From: Chryseobacterium arachidis
GTDB lineage: Bacteria; Bacteroidota; Bacteroidia; Flavobacteriales; Weeksellaceae
Direction: 5' to 3'
DNA length: 64,000 bases
Assembly: GCF_900129245.1 (NCBI RefSeq)
Contig: NZ_FQUT01000002.1
Coordinates: 488,746-552,745 of the forward strand
The position numbers and the translations under genes are program-made. Of the stretch, positions 8,990 to 18,126 are shown piece after piece; the first letter of the stretch is position 1; every line of letters begins with the position of its first letter. The notes beneath the pieces were generated by a model. That model ran no database searches, was not told the DNA's origin, and saw only the letters and a program-made list of their open reading frames with translations.

Positions 8990-10250
8990 TGAATTCGTTG
9001 TTTGGTTGTTCAACTAATATTTCGTGCATTAATTTACTAATTTCTTCGGCTTTTAACGGATTATCGATGATATATTTTGCAAAACGGTTGGTAATTTTCT
9101 GGATCATTTTATCCGAAAGTTCCATATCCGTGATGTTTATGTATTTATTTTTTCTGTAAAAATTGTGCATTTCGTTGCGTTCCATATTTTTTAAAACCGC
9201 TTTGAAATGGTGAATGTTTGGTGCCAGCTTTCTTTTTTTCTCCCATTCATGAAAGTCTTTCGACATTTCCTTGATTATTTTTTCTGCCTTCGGAATCTCT
9301 TTTTCTCTTTGATGAATGGTTTCCTGGATCTGTTTTGAAAGCTCATCAACATCAATCAGGGTTATATTTTCAAGCTCCGTCACGTTTTTATCAACATTAT
9401 GAGGAATTGAAAGGTCGATCACCAACATTTCTCTTCCGTTGGCAAAGTGGGATTTATTCACAATCGGCTGTTTGGCTCCCGTTGCTACAATCAGAATATC
9501 AGTATTGCTTAATTCCTTATCAAAGTCAGCATAGTCGATATGAGGAATATTATATTTCTCTGAGATTTTGGCTGCGGTTTCCTGAGTCCTGTTAGCAATT
9601 TTAATTTTTGGCTGATAGACATGCTTTACCAGATTTTCCACTGTGTTTTGTCCGATTTCACCAACACCCAATAAAAGAATATTCTTTTCAGCAATTCTTT
9701 TCTGATTGTTTAAAATGTAATGAACCGCCGCATAAGAAACAGAAGCTGCCCCATTGGAAATTCCCGTTTCATTTTTAATCCTTTTGGAGATCTGAATGGC
9801 AGAATTAATCGATCTTTCTAAAAAAGGATTCGAGTTTTTTCTCTCCTTCTTAAAACGGGCATACGCTTTTTTGATCTGTCCAATGATTTCAAAATCACCA
9901 ATGATCTGGCTTTCCAGACCTGCCGCCACTCTGAACAAATGGGTTAGCGCTTCTTCTTTGGTCAGAATATTGGCAAACTGAAGAAAATCCATCAGATTTA
10001 CTCCGATAGTTTTACAATACTCTTCTGCTACCAAAAGGTAGTTGGGAGAAGTTGTATAAATTTCGGTTCTGTTACAGGTAGAAACCACAAAAGCATCCCC
10101 CAGATCTTCATTATGAACCCGGGAAACAAAATTTTTAATATTTTCATCAAAGAAAGCAAACTTACCTCTCGTTTCTACATCAGCTTTTTCGAAACTGATG
10201 GAAAGTACGGCAAAATTAGAAGTCTGATGTATATTGGAGTACTGTAACAT
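8976..10250 (-). CDS. hemA: Glutamyl-tRNA reductase
   Basis: This 424-residue enzyme carries out the first step of C5-pathway heme synthesis, reducing glutamyl-tRNA to glutamate-1-semialdehyde. The nucleophilic Cys sits in VVSTCNRTEIY (about residue 60), the NADPH-binding motif is LLLGVGEIGQNT, and a dimerisation region closes the C-terminus. It is the first gene of the operon hemA-hemC-DUF1287-amidase-hemD-hemE. The -7 promoter element lies only 8 bases before its ATG, so the mRNA may be nearly leaderless. A hemL gene is not in this window. Confidence 0.97.
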   Translation of the reverse strand: MLQYSNIHQTSNFAVLSISFEKADVETRGKFAFFDENIKNFVSRVHNEDLGDAFVVSTCNRTEIYTTSPNYLLVAEEYCKTIGVNLMDFLQFANILTKEEALTHLFRVAAGLESQIIGDFEIIGQIKKAYARFKKERKNSNPFLERSINSAIQISKRIKNETGISNGAASVSYAAVHYILNNQKRIAEKNILLLGVGEIGQNTVENLVKHVYQPKIKIANRTQETAAKISEKYNIPHIDYADFDKELSNTDILIVATGAKQPIVNKSHFANGREMLVIDLSIPHNVDKNVTELENITLIDVDELSKQIQETIHQREKEIPKAEKIIKEMSKDFHEWEKKRKLAPNIHHFKAVLKNMERNEMHNFYRKNKYINITDMELSDKMIQKITNRFAKYIIDNPLKAEEISKLMHEILVEQPNNEFNEKH

Positions 10251-10258
10251 AAGCGGGG

Positions 10259-10266
10259 CAAATTTA
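10259..10266 (-). promoter_or_regulatory. -7 promoter element for the hemA operon
   Basis: On the minus strand the sequence reads TAAATTTG, the Bacteroidota -7 consensus, ending 8 bases before the hemA start at 10250. A start site 4-7 bases downstream would leave almost no 5' leader. The -33 region has no clear TTTG. Confidence 0.55.
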
Positions 10267-10608
10267 CGCTTTTTTTAGTGAATCGTCTTCTGATACTGTA
10301 TATGATAATTATCGTAAAAAACTATTTTGGGATGGTTCTAAATAAATTTTTAATTGTTATTAAAGTTAAAATTTTTGCTTCATTTTTAACACTTCAAACT
10401 TATCATTAAAATAAAAAGAACATAATTCCAAAAACAACAAAAAGATGCATCTTCAATTTCCTCTCTGTTTACAGGAAAAACGCTTCAATCTGAATTTAAA
10501 TCAGGCTCTGTAAATACTTAAAGTAAAAGTTAATAACACTACACAAATTTTAATAAAATTTTAACCAAATTATCTGCTTGCGAAATTTCTTTAGACGTCT
10601 TAAATTTA
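10267..10608. other. Divergent intergenic region between hemA and mreB
   Basis: This AT-rich region between the two outward-facing operons holds the hemA promoter at its left end and the mreB promoter at its right end. I see no ORF, RNA gene, terminator or strong repeat in between. Confidence 0.6.
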
Positions 10609-10616
10609 TATCTTTG
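10609..10616 (+). promoter_or_regulatory. -7 promoter element for the mre operon
   Basis: TATCTTTG lies 31 bases before the mreB start at 10648 and is an exact TAnnTTTG match. The -33 region is AT-rich with TTTC/TTTAG-like sequence but no perfect TTTG. Confidence 0.6.
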
Positions 10617-10647
10617 TAACTCTTTAAAAAAATCAGAAGTAAAAAGT

Positions 10648-11673
10648 ATGAGTTTATTCGATATGTTTACGCAAGAGATTGCGATAGACCTTGGTACTGC
10701 CAACACCCTTATCATCCATAATAATAAAATTGTTATAGATCAGCCGTCAATTGTTGCAATTGAGCGTTCTACGGGGAGACCGATTGCCGTCGGGGAACAG
10801 GCAAAACACATGCAGGGTAAAACTCATGAGGATATCAAGACGATTCGTCCGTTGAAAGATGGGGTAATTGCAGATTTCCATGCTTCTGAACATATGATTA
10901 AAGAATTTATCAAAAAAATCCCTGGAATTAAAGGTAAATTCATTCAGCCAGCGTTGAGAATCGTGATCTGTATTCCTTCCGGTATCACTGAAGTTGAAAA
11001 AAGAGCGGTAAGAGATTCAGCACAGAAAGTAAATGCTAAAGAAGTTCGTTTGATTTACGAGCCAATGGCAGCAGCAATCGGGGTTGGAATTGACGTACAA
11101 AAACCTGAGGGTAACATGATCATCGACATAGGTGGTGGTACTACGGAAATTGCTGTGGTTGCTTTAGGAGGTATCGTTTGTGACAAATCTGTGAAAATTG
11201 CAGGTGATGTATTCACCAACGACATCGCTTATTACTTGAGAACTCACCATAATTTATACATCGGGGAAAGAACTGCGGAGAGAATTAAAATTGAAGTGGG
11301 TTCTGCTGTGGAAGATCTTGATGTGGATATCGAAGATATTCCGGTACAGGGTAGAGACCTTATCACTGGTAAGCCAAAAGAAATCATGGTTGGATACAAA
11401 GAGATTGCAAGAGCATTAGACAAATCGATCATCAGAATTGAAGATGCGGTAATGGAAACTCTTTCTCTTACACCTCCGGAATTGGCAGCCGATATCTACA
11501 AAACAGGTATTTATCTTGCAGGTGGTGGTGCACTATTGAGAGGTCTTGCGGACAGATTACACAAAAAGACCGGTCTTCCTGTATTTGTTGCAGAAGATCC
11601 GTTGAGAGCTGTAGTTCGAGGAACAGGTATTGCACTTAAGAATATGGATAAATTCAATTTCTTAATTAAATAA
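10648..11673 (+). CDS. mreB: Rod shape-determining protein MreB
   Basis: This 341-residue bacterial actin homologue forms membrane-bound filaments that orient the elongation machinery. Phosphate-binding loops IAIDLGTANTLI (about 12-23) and MIIDIGGGTTEIAV and the adenosine motif LAGGGALLRGL are intact, and the length is standard. It is first in a five-gene cell-elongation operon. Family and role are secure. Confidence 0.98.
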   Translation: MSLFDMFTQEIAIDLGTANTLIIHNNKIVIDQPSIVAIERSTGRPIAVGEQAKHMQGKTHEDIKTIRPLKDGVIADFHASEHMIKEFIKKIPGIKGKFIQPALRIVICIPSGITEVEKRAVRDSAQKVNAKEVRLIYEPMAAAIGVGIDVQKPEGNMIIDIGGGTTEIAVVALGGIVCDKSVKIAGDVFTNDIAYYLRTHHNLYIGERTAERIKIEVGSAVEDLDVDIEDIPVQGRDLITGKPKEIMVGYKEIARALDKSIIRIEDAVMETLSLTPPELAADIYKTGIYLAGGGALLRGLADRLHKKTGLPVFVAEDPLRAVVRGTGIALKNMDKFNFLIK

Positions 11674-11701
11674 TTTTAACTTTTTACGACTTTATATCTG
11701 A

Positions 11702-12556
11702 ATGGGATTTTTGCTGAGATTATTTTCGAAGAATGCACTTTTTGTCTTCTTTATATTCCTGCAAATCATTGCTCTTGTTCTGATATTCTCTAAAAACGCC
11801 ATGCAGAGATCCTGGATTGCAGGGCAATCGGCCGCGTTGAATTCATGGGTTTCAGGGTATATCGATGAAGGGGTTTCTTATCTTAAATTAAAGCAGATTA
11901 ATGAAGATCTTGTGGCACAAAACAAGTCTTTGATGGTTGAGCTTTATGGGAAACAGGGAGCAGCAAATCCAAAATTCAGGAAAGTTCATGATACGTTGGG
12001 CGGTGGACAGATCTATACATTTGTAGATGGTGAAATTGTTTTCAACAGCATCAACAGAAGAAACAATTATTTTACAATAAACAGAGGGAGAAGAGACGGC
12101 GTGTTTCCGCAAATGGGAGTGATGGCTCCGAAAGGTATTGCGGGAATCGTTATTAATTCTACCGATAGTTATGCGTTGGTTCAGTCAGTTTTAAGTGTGA
12201 ACAGAATCAGAATCAATGCAGCGCTTAAAAATTCGGGATATTTCGGAACCTTAACATGGAACGGAGATAATTCAAGAGTAATGCACTTGGCAGATATTCC
12301 TAAATATGTGGCCTTAAAAATTGGTGATACTGTCGTTACAGACGGTAAATCAGCTATTTTTCCTAAAGGCGTTCAGATTGGTACCATAGCGGGGTATTCC
12401 GTAGATAATAAAACAGGATTCTGGGATATTTCAGTTGAATTAAGCGAAAAAATGGGAGCTTTAAGTAAAGTTTACGTGGTGAAAAACCTTAAGAAAGCTG
12501 AAGTTCAAAAGATACAAGACACAATGCAGGCTGTAATAAAAAAAGAAAATGATTAG
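11702..12556 (+). CDS. mreC: Rod shape-determining protein MreC
   Basis: This 284-residue protein has one N-terminal membrane anchor (about residues 9-28), a coiled-coil segment (KLKQINEDLVAQNKSL) and a beta-rich periplasmic domain with RRDGVFPQMGVMAPKGIAGIV typical of MreC. It links MreB and PBP2/RodA in the elongasome. It starts 28 bp after mreB and overlaps mreD by 8 bp. Confidence 0.95.
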   Translation: MGFLLRLFSKNALFVFFIFLQIIALVLIFSKNAMQRSWIAGQSAALNSWVSGYIDEGVSYLKLKQINEDLVAQNKSLMVELYGKQGAANPKFRKVHDTLGGGQIYTFVDGEIVFNSINRRNNYFTINRGRRDGVFPQMGVMAPKGIAGIVINSTDSYALVQSVLSVNRIRINAALKNSGYFGTLTWNGDNSRVMHLADIPKYVALKIGDTVVTDGKSAIFPKGVQIGTIAGYSVDNKTGFWDISVELSEKMGALSKVYVVKNLKKAEVQKIQDTMQAVIKKEND

Positions 12557-13055
12557 CAGGACATTATTTACGGACATATTAATCATGATTTTCTTGGTTG
12601 CATTACAAATTTTTGTATTGAACAGAATCACCATTTTCGGGAAGTACACTCCGGTGCTGTATCCTGTGTTTGTCATGTTTTATCCTTTTTTCAGAAATAA
12701 ATTTCAGTTTTTAGCTTTAAGTTTTCTGATTGGCTTGTCCATTGATATTCTTCTCTATTCGGGAGGGATCAATGCCTTTGCAACAACGTTGATCGCCTAT
12801 TTCAGAACCTTGATCTTCAGAACTTCTACAGATACTTCTACAGATTTTTTCTCTTTCCAGTCCCTTCAATGGGCGCAGTTTTTGCTGTTTCTGTTCTCGA
12901 GTATCTTTTTACACCAGCTTTTAGTACAATATATAGAGTTCTTTAAGTTTAGTAGATTTTTTGAAATATTACTTAATGTATTGGTAACTAGTGTAATTTC
13001 GTTTATATTTATAGTTATTTACGCATTAATATTTAAAATCAAACAGAAAGTTTGA
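12549..13055 (+). CDS. mreD: Rod shape-determining protein MreD
   Basis: This 168-residue protein is almost entirely hydrophobic, with about five to six membrane segments and the short charged loops typical of MreD. The sequence is poorly conserved in this family, so the call rests on size, hydropathy and its fixed place between mreC and the PBP2 gene, overlapping both (8 bp and 4 bp). Confidence 0.9.
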   Translation: MISRTLFTDILIMIFLVALQIFVLNRITIFGKYTPVLYPVFVMFYPFFRNKFQFLALSFLIGLSIDILLYSGGINAFATTLIAYFRTLIFRTSTDTSTDFFSFQSLQWAQFLLFLFSSIFLHQLLVQYIEFFKFSRFFEILLNVLVTSVISFIFIVIYALIFKIKQKV

Positions 13056-15097
13056 ACACACGTTATTTAAAAATTTTTTCGGCTCTTGTTGTTATCGCCC
13101 TGATATTCGTGGCGAGAATTGCCTATTTACAGCTTTTTACAGATCGTTATGCCTTAAATGCAGCCAATACTTCCATTAAAATTGAATATATCATCCCGCA
13201 GCGTGGGGTAATTTTCGACAGAAACGGTAAAATTATGGTAGGAAACCAGCCTGCCTACGAAATTTCTTTTACTCAGGCTTTAATGCGACCTGACTTTGAT
13301 ACATTGGCTTTCTGTAATTTGATGAAAATCACAAAACCTGATTTTATCAAGACGATAAACAATATTAAACAAGAAAAATATTACTCCAAACTAACTCCGA
13401 TGACTTTTATGAAAAATTTAAGTCGTGAAGATATTGCCAGAGTTCAGGAGATTATATTTAAATATCCTGCATTCAGTATTGTTTCAAGGCCTCAGCGTCA
13501 GTATGAAGTCTCCACTTCCGGAAACCTTTTGGGCTATACAAGTGAGGTAAACGAAAGGGAGATCAAAAAAGATTCAGCATACTATTTACCCGGGGATTTC
13601 ATCGGAAAAACGGGGATCGAAAAGGCCTATGAAAAGGAACTTCGCGGGGTAAAAGGAATGAAATACATCCAGAAAGATATTAAACTTCGAAATGTCGGTT
13701 CCTATAAAAACGGTTCTTTAGATAAAGATGTTATTACCGGAAAGGATATTACATTAACCATCGATTATGATCTTCAGAGAATGGCAGAAGAAATGCTGGT
13801 GAATAAACACGGTGCAATCGTAGCCATAGACCCGAATAACGGTGAAGTTTTAGTAGCTGCAACAGGCCCTGATATCGACCCGAATCTTTTCACAGGGCCC
13901 AACAAGTCTAGAAACTTATATGCTTTATCAAAAGACACAATCTACGAGAACAAGCCGACTTTCGACAGATCTCTTCAGGCGGCCTACCCTCCCGGCTCAA
14001 CCTTTAAACTGTTAACAGCCTTAGCAGCAATGCAGATGGGCGTGATGGACGAAAATACAATTTTCCCTTGTGGTGGTGGATTTTATTACCGCGGGAAAAG
14101 AATTAAAGGTCATGGTGGTGCAGATCCGTTGATCCCTTCTATACAAGTTTCCAGCAATTGTTTTTTCACGTATGCGTTTATTGCGATCATTAAAAAATAC
14201 CCAAACAATCCTTCAAGAGGAGTTGATGAGTGGAAAAAGATTATGAGCAGTTTCGGAGTCGGAGAATTCCTGAACAATGATTTTGCGGTTGGAGCCAAAG
14301 GCAGAATTCCTTCCGGAGATTTTTATGAAAAAAGATTTAAAGCCATGATTAAAGCCAGCGGCTCTAAAAGAACTGACTTTAAGAATTGGGACGAAATGTC
14401 TACGGGAGCTATCTACAACGGTATGGGACAGGGAGATGTACTCGTTACGCCGCTTCAGTTGGCAAATTATGTTTCCGCAATTGCAAACAAAGGATGGTAT
14501 TATACACCGCATATTGTAAAAGCTATCGATGGAAAACCCAATCCGGATCCTAGATTTAAAGTAAGACACCAGACATTAGTTGATAAAAAGCATTTCGATC
14601 CTGTATTGAAAGGGATGGAAGCCGTAGTTTTAAGAGGAACAGCCCATAGCCTGAAATCCAATGATTTTACGATGTTGGCTAAAACAGGGACCGCACAGGT
14701 TCCACAAGGAAAAGATAATTCTATTTTCGTATTGATTGCGCCTGCCGAAAAACCCAAAATTGTCGTTGTTGCCGTAATGGAACATGCTGGTTTTGGAGCT
14801 ACCTGGGCAGGACCCGCTTCTACAGTAATTGCAGAAAAATACATTACCGGAGATCTTAAACGTGAAAATCTTTATAAAAAGATGACCGGTGCCAGCTTCA
14901 TGCCTGAATACAAAAGGCAGTGGATTGCCGATCTAAAAAGGAAAGGCCTTTACAAAGATCCTTCCTTAGACTCTGTAACACGAAAAAGAATAGAAGACAG
15001 CCTCAAAGCTGTTAAAGAGCAGAAAGCAAAGCTTCAGAAAAAAATAGACGAAGAAAAGATCCAAAACGCTAAAAAATCAAAACCTGTTAAGCAATGA
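13052..15097 (+). CDS. mrdA: Penicillin-binding protein 2, TTG start
   Basis: This 681-residue peptidoglycan transpeptidase serves lateral wall synthesis. It has one N-terminal membrane segment (about 5-25), a PBP dimerisation domain (RGVIFDRNGKIM near residue 52) and a transpeptidase domain with STFK at 316-319 (Ser316 nucleophile), SSN at 367-369 and KTG at 544-546. The start is TTG at 13052, overlapping the mreD stop as TTGA. No ATG fits before the membrane segment, which supports this start. The C-terminal tail (last 60 residues) is highly charged, lysine-rich and probably helical, an extension beyond the usual domain. Confidence 0.96.
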   Translation: MNTRYLKIFSALVVIALIFVARIAYLQLFTDRYALNAANTSIKIEYIIPQRGVIFDRNGKIMVGNQPAYEISFTQALMRPDFDTLAFCNLMKITKPDFIKTINNIKQEKYYSKLTPMTFMKNLSREDIARVQEIIFKYPAFSIVSRPQRQYEVSTSGNLLGYTSEVNEREIKKDSAYYLPGDFIGKTGIEKAYEKELRGVKGMKYIQKDIKLRNVGSYKNGSLDKDVITGKDITLTIDYDLQRMAEEMLVNKHGAIVAIDPNNGEVLVAATGPDIDPNLFTGPNKSRNLYALSKDTIYENKPTFDRSLQAAYPPGSTFKLLTALAAMQMGVMDENTIFPCGGGFYYRGKRIKGHGGADPLIPSIQVSSNCFFTYAFIAIIKKYPNNPSRGVDEWKKIMSSFGVGEFLNNDFAVGAKGRIPSGDFYEKRFKAMIKASGSKRTDFKNWDEMSTGAIYNGMGQGDVLVTPLQLANYVSAIANKGWYYTPHIVKAIDGKPNPDPRFKVRHQTLVDKKHFDPVLKGMEAVVLRGTAHSLKSNDFTMLAKTGTAQVPQGKDNSIFVLIAPAEKPKIVVVAVMEHAGFGATWAGPASTVIAEKYITGDLKRENLYKKMTGASFMPEYKRQWIADLKRKGLYKDPSLDSVTRKRIEDSLKAVKEQKAKLQKKIDEEKIQNAKKSKPVKQ

Positions 15098-16323
15098 AAT
15101 GGACTGAAGGAATAGATAAGTTAGGTCTTGGGTTGTATTTCCTGCTTTGCATGTTTGCAATTGCCAATATCTACAGTGTCGATCAGAAATTAGGAGAAAA
15201 ACAATTAATTTTCTTCTGTATTTCTTTGTTTGTAGGATTAATCATTTTTGTAGGAAGAAGCAAATTCTTCGAAAACATGTCGGGAATTATTTATATCGGC
15301 GGCGTTTTACTGCTAATCGGACTTTTCCCTTTCGGAAAGGAAATTCTCGGACAGAAAAACTGGTACAAATTCGGAAGCTTTACGATGCAGCCCGTAGAAT
15401 TTGCGAAGATAGGAACCGCATTAATGCTTGCCAATTATGTGTCCGGGCCTGAATTTAATTTAAAAAACAGAAAATCTTTACTCACAACATTAGCCATTGT
15501 AGGAATTCCGGCGGCAGTTGTACTGGCAATTCCCGACGTAGGGTCAATGTTGGTTTTTATCGCTTTTTTTATTGCTTTATATCGTGAAGGACTCAGTGGA
15601 GTTTTATTTGGAGTAGGATTTCTATTTGCCGGTGTCTTTCTGATCTCATTAGCTGTCAATCCTATCTGGGTTGCCATCACTATTGTTTTGATTATTGGTG
15701 GCTATATCGCAATGAACTACTATAAAATGTCCTGGAATGTCATCTCTATCTCAAGTATTGCAGGTTCTGTAATCTTGTTGTGTGGCCTGGCTTTCGGTTC
15801 TCCTTATATTTTAGAAAAACTGCCGAAACATCAGAGAGAAAGGATTGAAGTTCTTTTTAAAGGTGAAAAAGCATTCAGGGATACTTCGGGATACAACTTA
15901 CTATATTCAAAAACTGCGATTGGCTCCGGAGGACTTTTAGGAAAAGGATATCGTGAAGGCTCTGTTACACAGGGCAAATTCGTTCCGGAGCAGGAAACTG
16001 ATTATATTTTCTGTACCGTAGGCGAAGAATGGGGATTTGTGGGAAGTACCATTTTGATTCTTGCTTACATGATTTTTATAGGACGAATCTATTATCTCGC
16101 AGAACAGCAGAAATCCGGGTTTAACCGTGTTTTCGGATATTGCTTTGCCTCGATCCTTCTCATGCACTTTACGATCAATTTAGGCATGGTTATGGGGCTT
16201 TTCCCAACGGTTGGGATTCCGTTGCCATACTTTAGTTATGGAGGAAGTTCTTTACTTGCCTTCTCCATAATGACTTTTATTTTCTTTAAATTAAATTATT
16301 CGGATAAGAATAGTTTGGTATAA
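15094..16323 (+). CDS. rodA: Rod shape-determining protein RodA (SEDS glycosyltransferase)
   Basis: This 409-residue polytopic protein of the SEDS family (FtsW/RodA/SpoVE) polymerises glycan strands together with PBP2. The motifs GQKNWYKFGSFTMQPVEFAK and GKGYREGSVTQGKFVPEQETDY and the terminal GIPLPYFSYGGSSLLA are diagnostic. It overlaps mrdA by four bases (ATGA), so the transpeptidase and its glycosyltransferase partner are translationally coupled. It is the last gene of the mre operon. Confidence 0.97.
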   Translation: MKWTEGIDKLGLGLYFLLCMFAIANIYSVDQKLGEKQLIFFCISLFVGLIIFVGRSKFFENMSGIIYIGGVLLLIGLFPFGKEILGQKNWYKFGSFTMQPVEFAKIGTALMLANYVSGPEFNLKNRKSLLTTLAIVGIPAAVVLAIPDVGSMLVFIAFFIALYREGLSGVLFGVGFLFAGVFLISLAVNPIWVAITIVLIIGGYIAMNYYKMSWNVISISSIAGSVILLCGLAFGSPYILEKLPKHQRERIEVLFKGEKAFRDTSGYNLLYSKTAIGSGGLLGKGYREGSVTQGKFVPEQETDYIFCTVGEEWGFVGSTILILAYMIFIGRIYYLAEQQKSGFNRVFGYCFASILLMHFTINLGMVMGLFPTVGIPLPYFSYGGSSLLAFSIMTFIFFKLNYSDKNSLV

Positions 16324-16429
16324 AGGATTGAAGCTGGAAGTTGACAATTACTCTTTTTAAAACTTTACTAAAATCAATCTGCGAAATCAGCAAAATCAAC
16401 GAGAGAAAATACTTAAATCATAAAACCTT

Positions 16430-17005
16430 ATGAAAGAAGCGTACGTCTTAGATCAGACTTTCGAAAATGCAGATTTTTCCCAAATTCAAAAGGGCGAATA
16501 CGAAAACTGTACTTTCTTAAACTGCAGTTTTGAATATGCAGATCTTTCGTTTTTTAGTTTTAATGATTGTAAGTTTATCGGATGTAATCTGAGCATGGCA
16601 AAACTTGTTTCAACAGCTTTCCGTGATGTCACTTTCAAAGAATGCAAAATGTTCGGGCTTCATTTTGATGACTGCAATGAATTCGGAATGTCATTCCGCT
16701 TTGAAGGTTGTTTATTAAACAATTCCATCTTTTACAAAACAAATATTAAAAAGACTTTATTTAAAAATTCAAAATTAACAGAAGTCGATTTTGCCGAATG
16801 CGACCTGTCAAATTCCGTATTCAGCCATTGTGATTTTGCCGGTGCTGTTTTCGACAGAACTAACCTTGAAAAAGCAGATTTTAGAACATCGATGAATTAC
16901 TCCATAGATCCTTCTCAAAACAGGCTTAAAAAGGCTAAATTTTCACTTTCTGAAATCTTAGGTCTTCTTCGTCAGTTTGATATTGAAATCGATAAAAACA
17001 GCTAA
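16430..17005 (+). CDS. Pentapeptide repeat protein
   Basis: This 191-residue protein is made almost entirely of pentapeptide repeats of the A(D/N)LXX type, for example ENADFSQ, NCSFEYADLSF, DCNEFGMSF and DCDLSNSVFSHCDFAGAVFDRTNLEKADF. These should form a right-handed quadrilateral beta helix. It is similar in size to quinolone-resistance Qnr/MfpA proteins, but these repeats are common in unrelated proteins, so no resistance role is claimed. It has no signal peptide. It follows rodA by 106 bp on the same strand. Confidence 0.88.
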   Translation: MKEAYVLDQTFENADFSQIQKGEYENCTFLNCSFEYADLSFFSFNDCKFIGCNLSMAKLVSTAFRDVTFKECKMFGLHFDDCNEFGMSFRFEGCLLNNSIFYKTNIKKTLFKNSKLTEVDFAECDLSNSVFSHCDFAGAVFDRTNLEKADFRTSMNYSIDPSQNRLKKAKFSLSEILGLLRQFDIEIDKNS

Positions 17006-17057
17006 TTACAGAATTTTGAATCCAGACCAATAACAGTCGTTAAACAGTAAAACAAAA

Positions 17058-17082
17058 AAACCATCAAGAATCTTGATGGTTT
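17058..17082 (-). terminator. Hairpin terminator after the NlpC/P60 gene
   Basis: Stem AAACCATCAAGA/TCTTGATGGTTT with a one-base centre. On the minus strand it is followed by a run of T. It lies 26 bp beyond the stop of the minus-strand peptidase gene and may also stop the pentapeptide gene from the other side. Confidence 0.8.
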
Positions 17083-17107
17083 CATTATTTAAATCAATTA
17101 TTTAAAA

Positions 17108-17821
17108 TTAAAAACTTGTTCCGTTCGATGCAGGAGTGGTTGTTGCAAGATTGTTGTAAGCTTCTCCGTTTTCATTGATGACTCTTTTTCCGAATCTGTA
17201 TTTAGGCCCCCAATAAGAGTCATTCAGTGAAGAAACCATTACCCCTTTTGAAGTAGCTGCGTGAATGAATTTTACTTCACCTTCCTCAGTTACGCTTTCC
17301 ACGATTCCTACGTGAGAGATTCTTCTTCCGTGAGAAAAGAAGATCAAATCTCCTTTCTGAAGGTTTTCTTTCTCGACTTTCTCTCCTTCTTGAGACTGAG
17401 AAGCCGCTACTCTAGGTAAGCTAAGTCCCGCTGCTGCACCGAAAACTGAAAGAACAAAAGCCGAACAATCGATTCCGTTTCTTGTCATTCCTCCATATCT
17501 GTAAGGAGTTCCAAGATAAGTTTCGGCTTCAGTTAAAATATTGTCGATTGTTTTATTGTGTCTGATTGCTTTTGCAATCTCAGAATTTTTAATAGAATTT
17601 TTTGCGTTTGCTATAGAAGCGGTCTTTTCTGCTATGAATGCGTTGATTAATTTCTGCTTATCCTGCTCCATTTTGCTCATTTCTGAGGAAGCTAGTTTGG
17701 CATCTGTTTTGTATTCTTTAGCATAAGTTGCTGGTTTTGAAACTACGTAGTTTGTAACACACGATTGTAACGATACTGTAGACACTAAAGCAACTAAATA
17801 AAACAAAACTCTTTTCTTCAT
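17108..17821 (-). CDS. NlpC/P60 family cell-wall endopeptidase, lipoprotein
   Basis: This 237-residue protein has a lipoprotein signal (hydrophobic stretch, then LQSC at about 18-21), a lysine/alanine-rich helical linker and a C-terminal NlpC/P60 (C40) domain. The catalytic triad is visible: Cys in NGIDCSAFVLS, His in RISHVGIVES and a third polar residue in FIHAATS. It should cleave stem peptides in peptidoglycan from the outer or inner membrane face. It has its own terminator downstream and is probably monocistronic. Confidence 0.93.
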   Translation of the reverse strand: MKKRVLFYLVALVSTVSLQSCVTNYVVSKPATYAKEYKTDAKLASSEMSKMEQDKQKLINAFIAEKTASIANAKNSIKNSEIAKAIRHNKTIDNILTEAETYLGTPYRYGGMTRNGIDCSAFVLSVFGAAAGLSLPRVAASQSQEGEKVEKENLQKGDLIFFSHGRRISHVGIVESVTEEGEVKFIHAATSKGVMVSSLNDSYWGPKYRFGKRVINENGEAYNNLATTTPASNGTSF

Positions 17822-17871
17822 ATATATTTGATTATCGTGTTAAATAGGATAGTATATTTTCAAAAGCATTA

Positions 17872-17879
17872 CAAAAATA
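17872..17879 (-). promoter_or_regulatory. Candidate -7 element for the NlpC/P60 gene
   Basis: TATTTTTG on the minus strand matches TAnnTTTG and would give a leader of about 45 bases. No clear -33 element is seen at the right spacing. Confidence 0.4.
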
Positions 17880-17971
17880 TAGAATCCGACCAAAAGAGCC
17901 CAGATATGATAATTGTCAGGTTCTTATTTTAACACATTTTAACATATTATTTAGGTATGTTAAAAAAAAAC

Positions 17972-18008
17972 AAACCGCAGCCCCCTATTTTAGGTGTGTC
18001 TGCGGTTT
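17972..18008 (-). terminator. Hairpin terminator after the RND efflux operon
   Basis: AAACCGCAG pairs with CTGCGGTTT around a 19-base loop and is flanked by long A and T runs on both sides. It lies about 120 bp after the adaptor gene, in the direction of the minus-strand efflux operon. Confidence 0.75.
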
Positions 18009-18126
18009 TTTTTATTAAGATTCTTTAACATAATTATTATAGATGATTCCTATTAAAGGATTTTTTCTAATTGATGCTAAAGAAAAGCGAGTCCTAAATT
18101 TTGTTAATAAAACTTTGATTATTAGC

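Noticed and set aside
16430..17005. The pentapeptide repeat protein as a Qnr quinolone-resistance determinant
   Set aside because: Pentapeptide repeats alone do not indicate gyrase protection, and no Qnr-specific feature was recognised.
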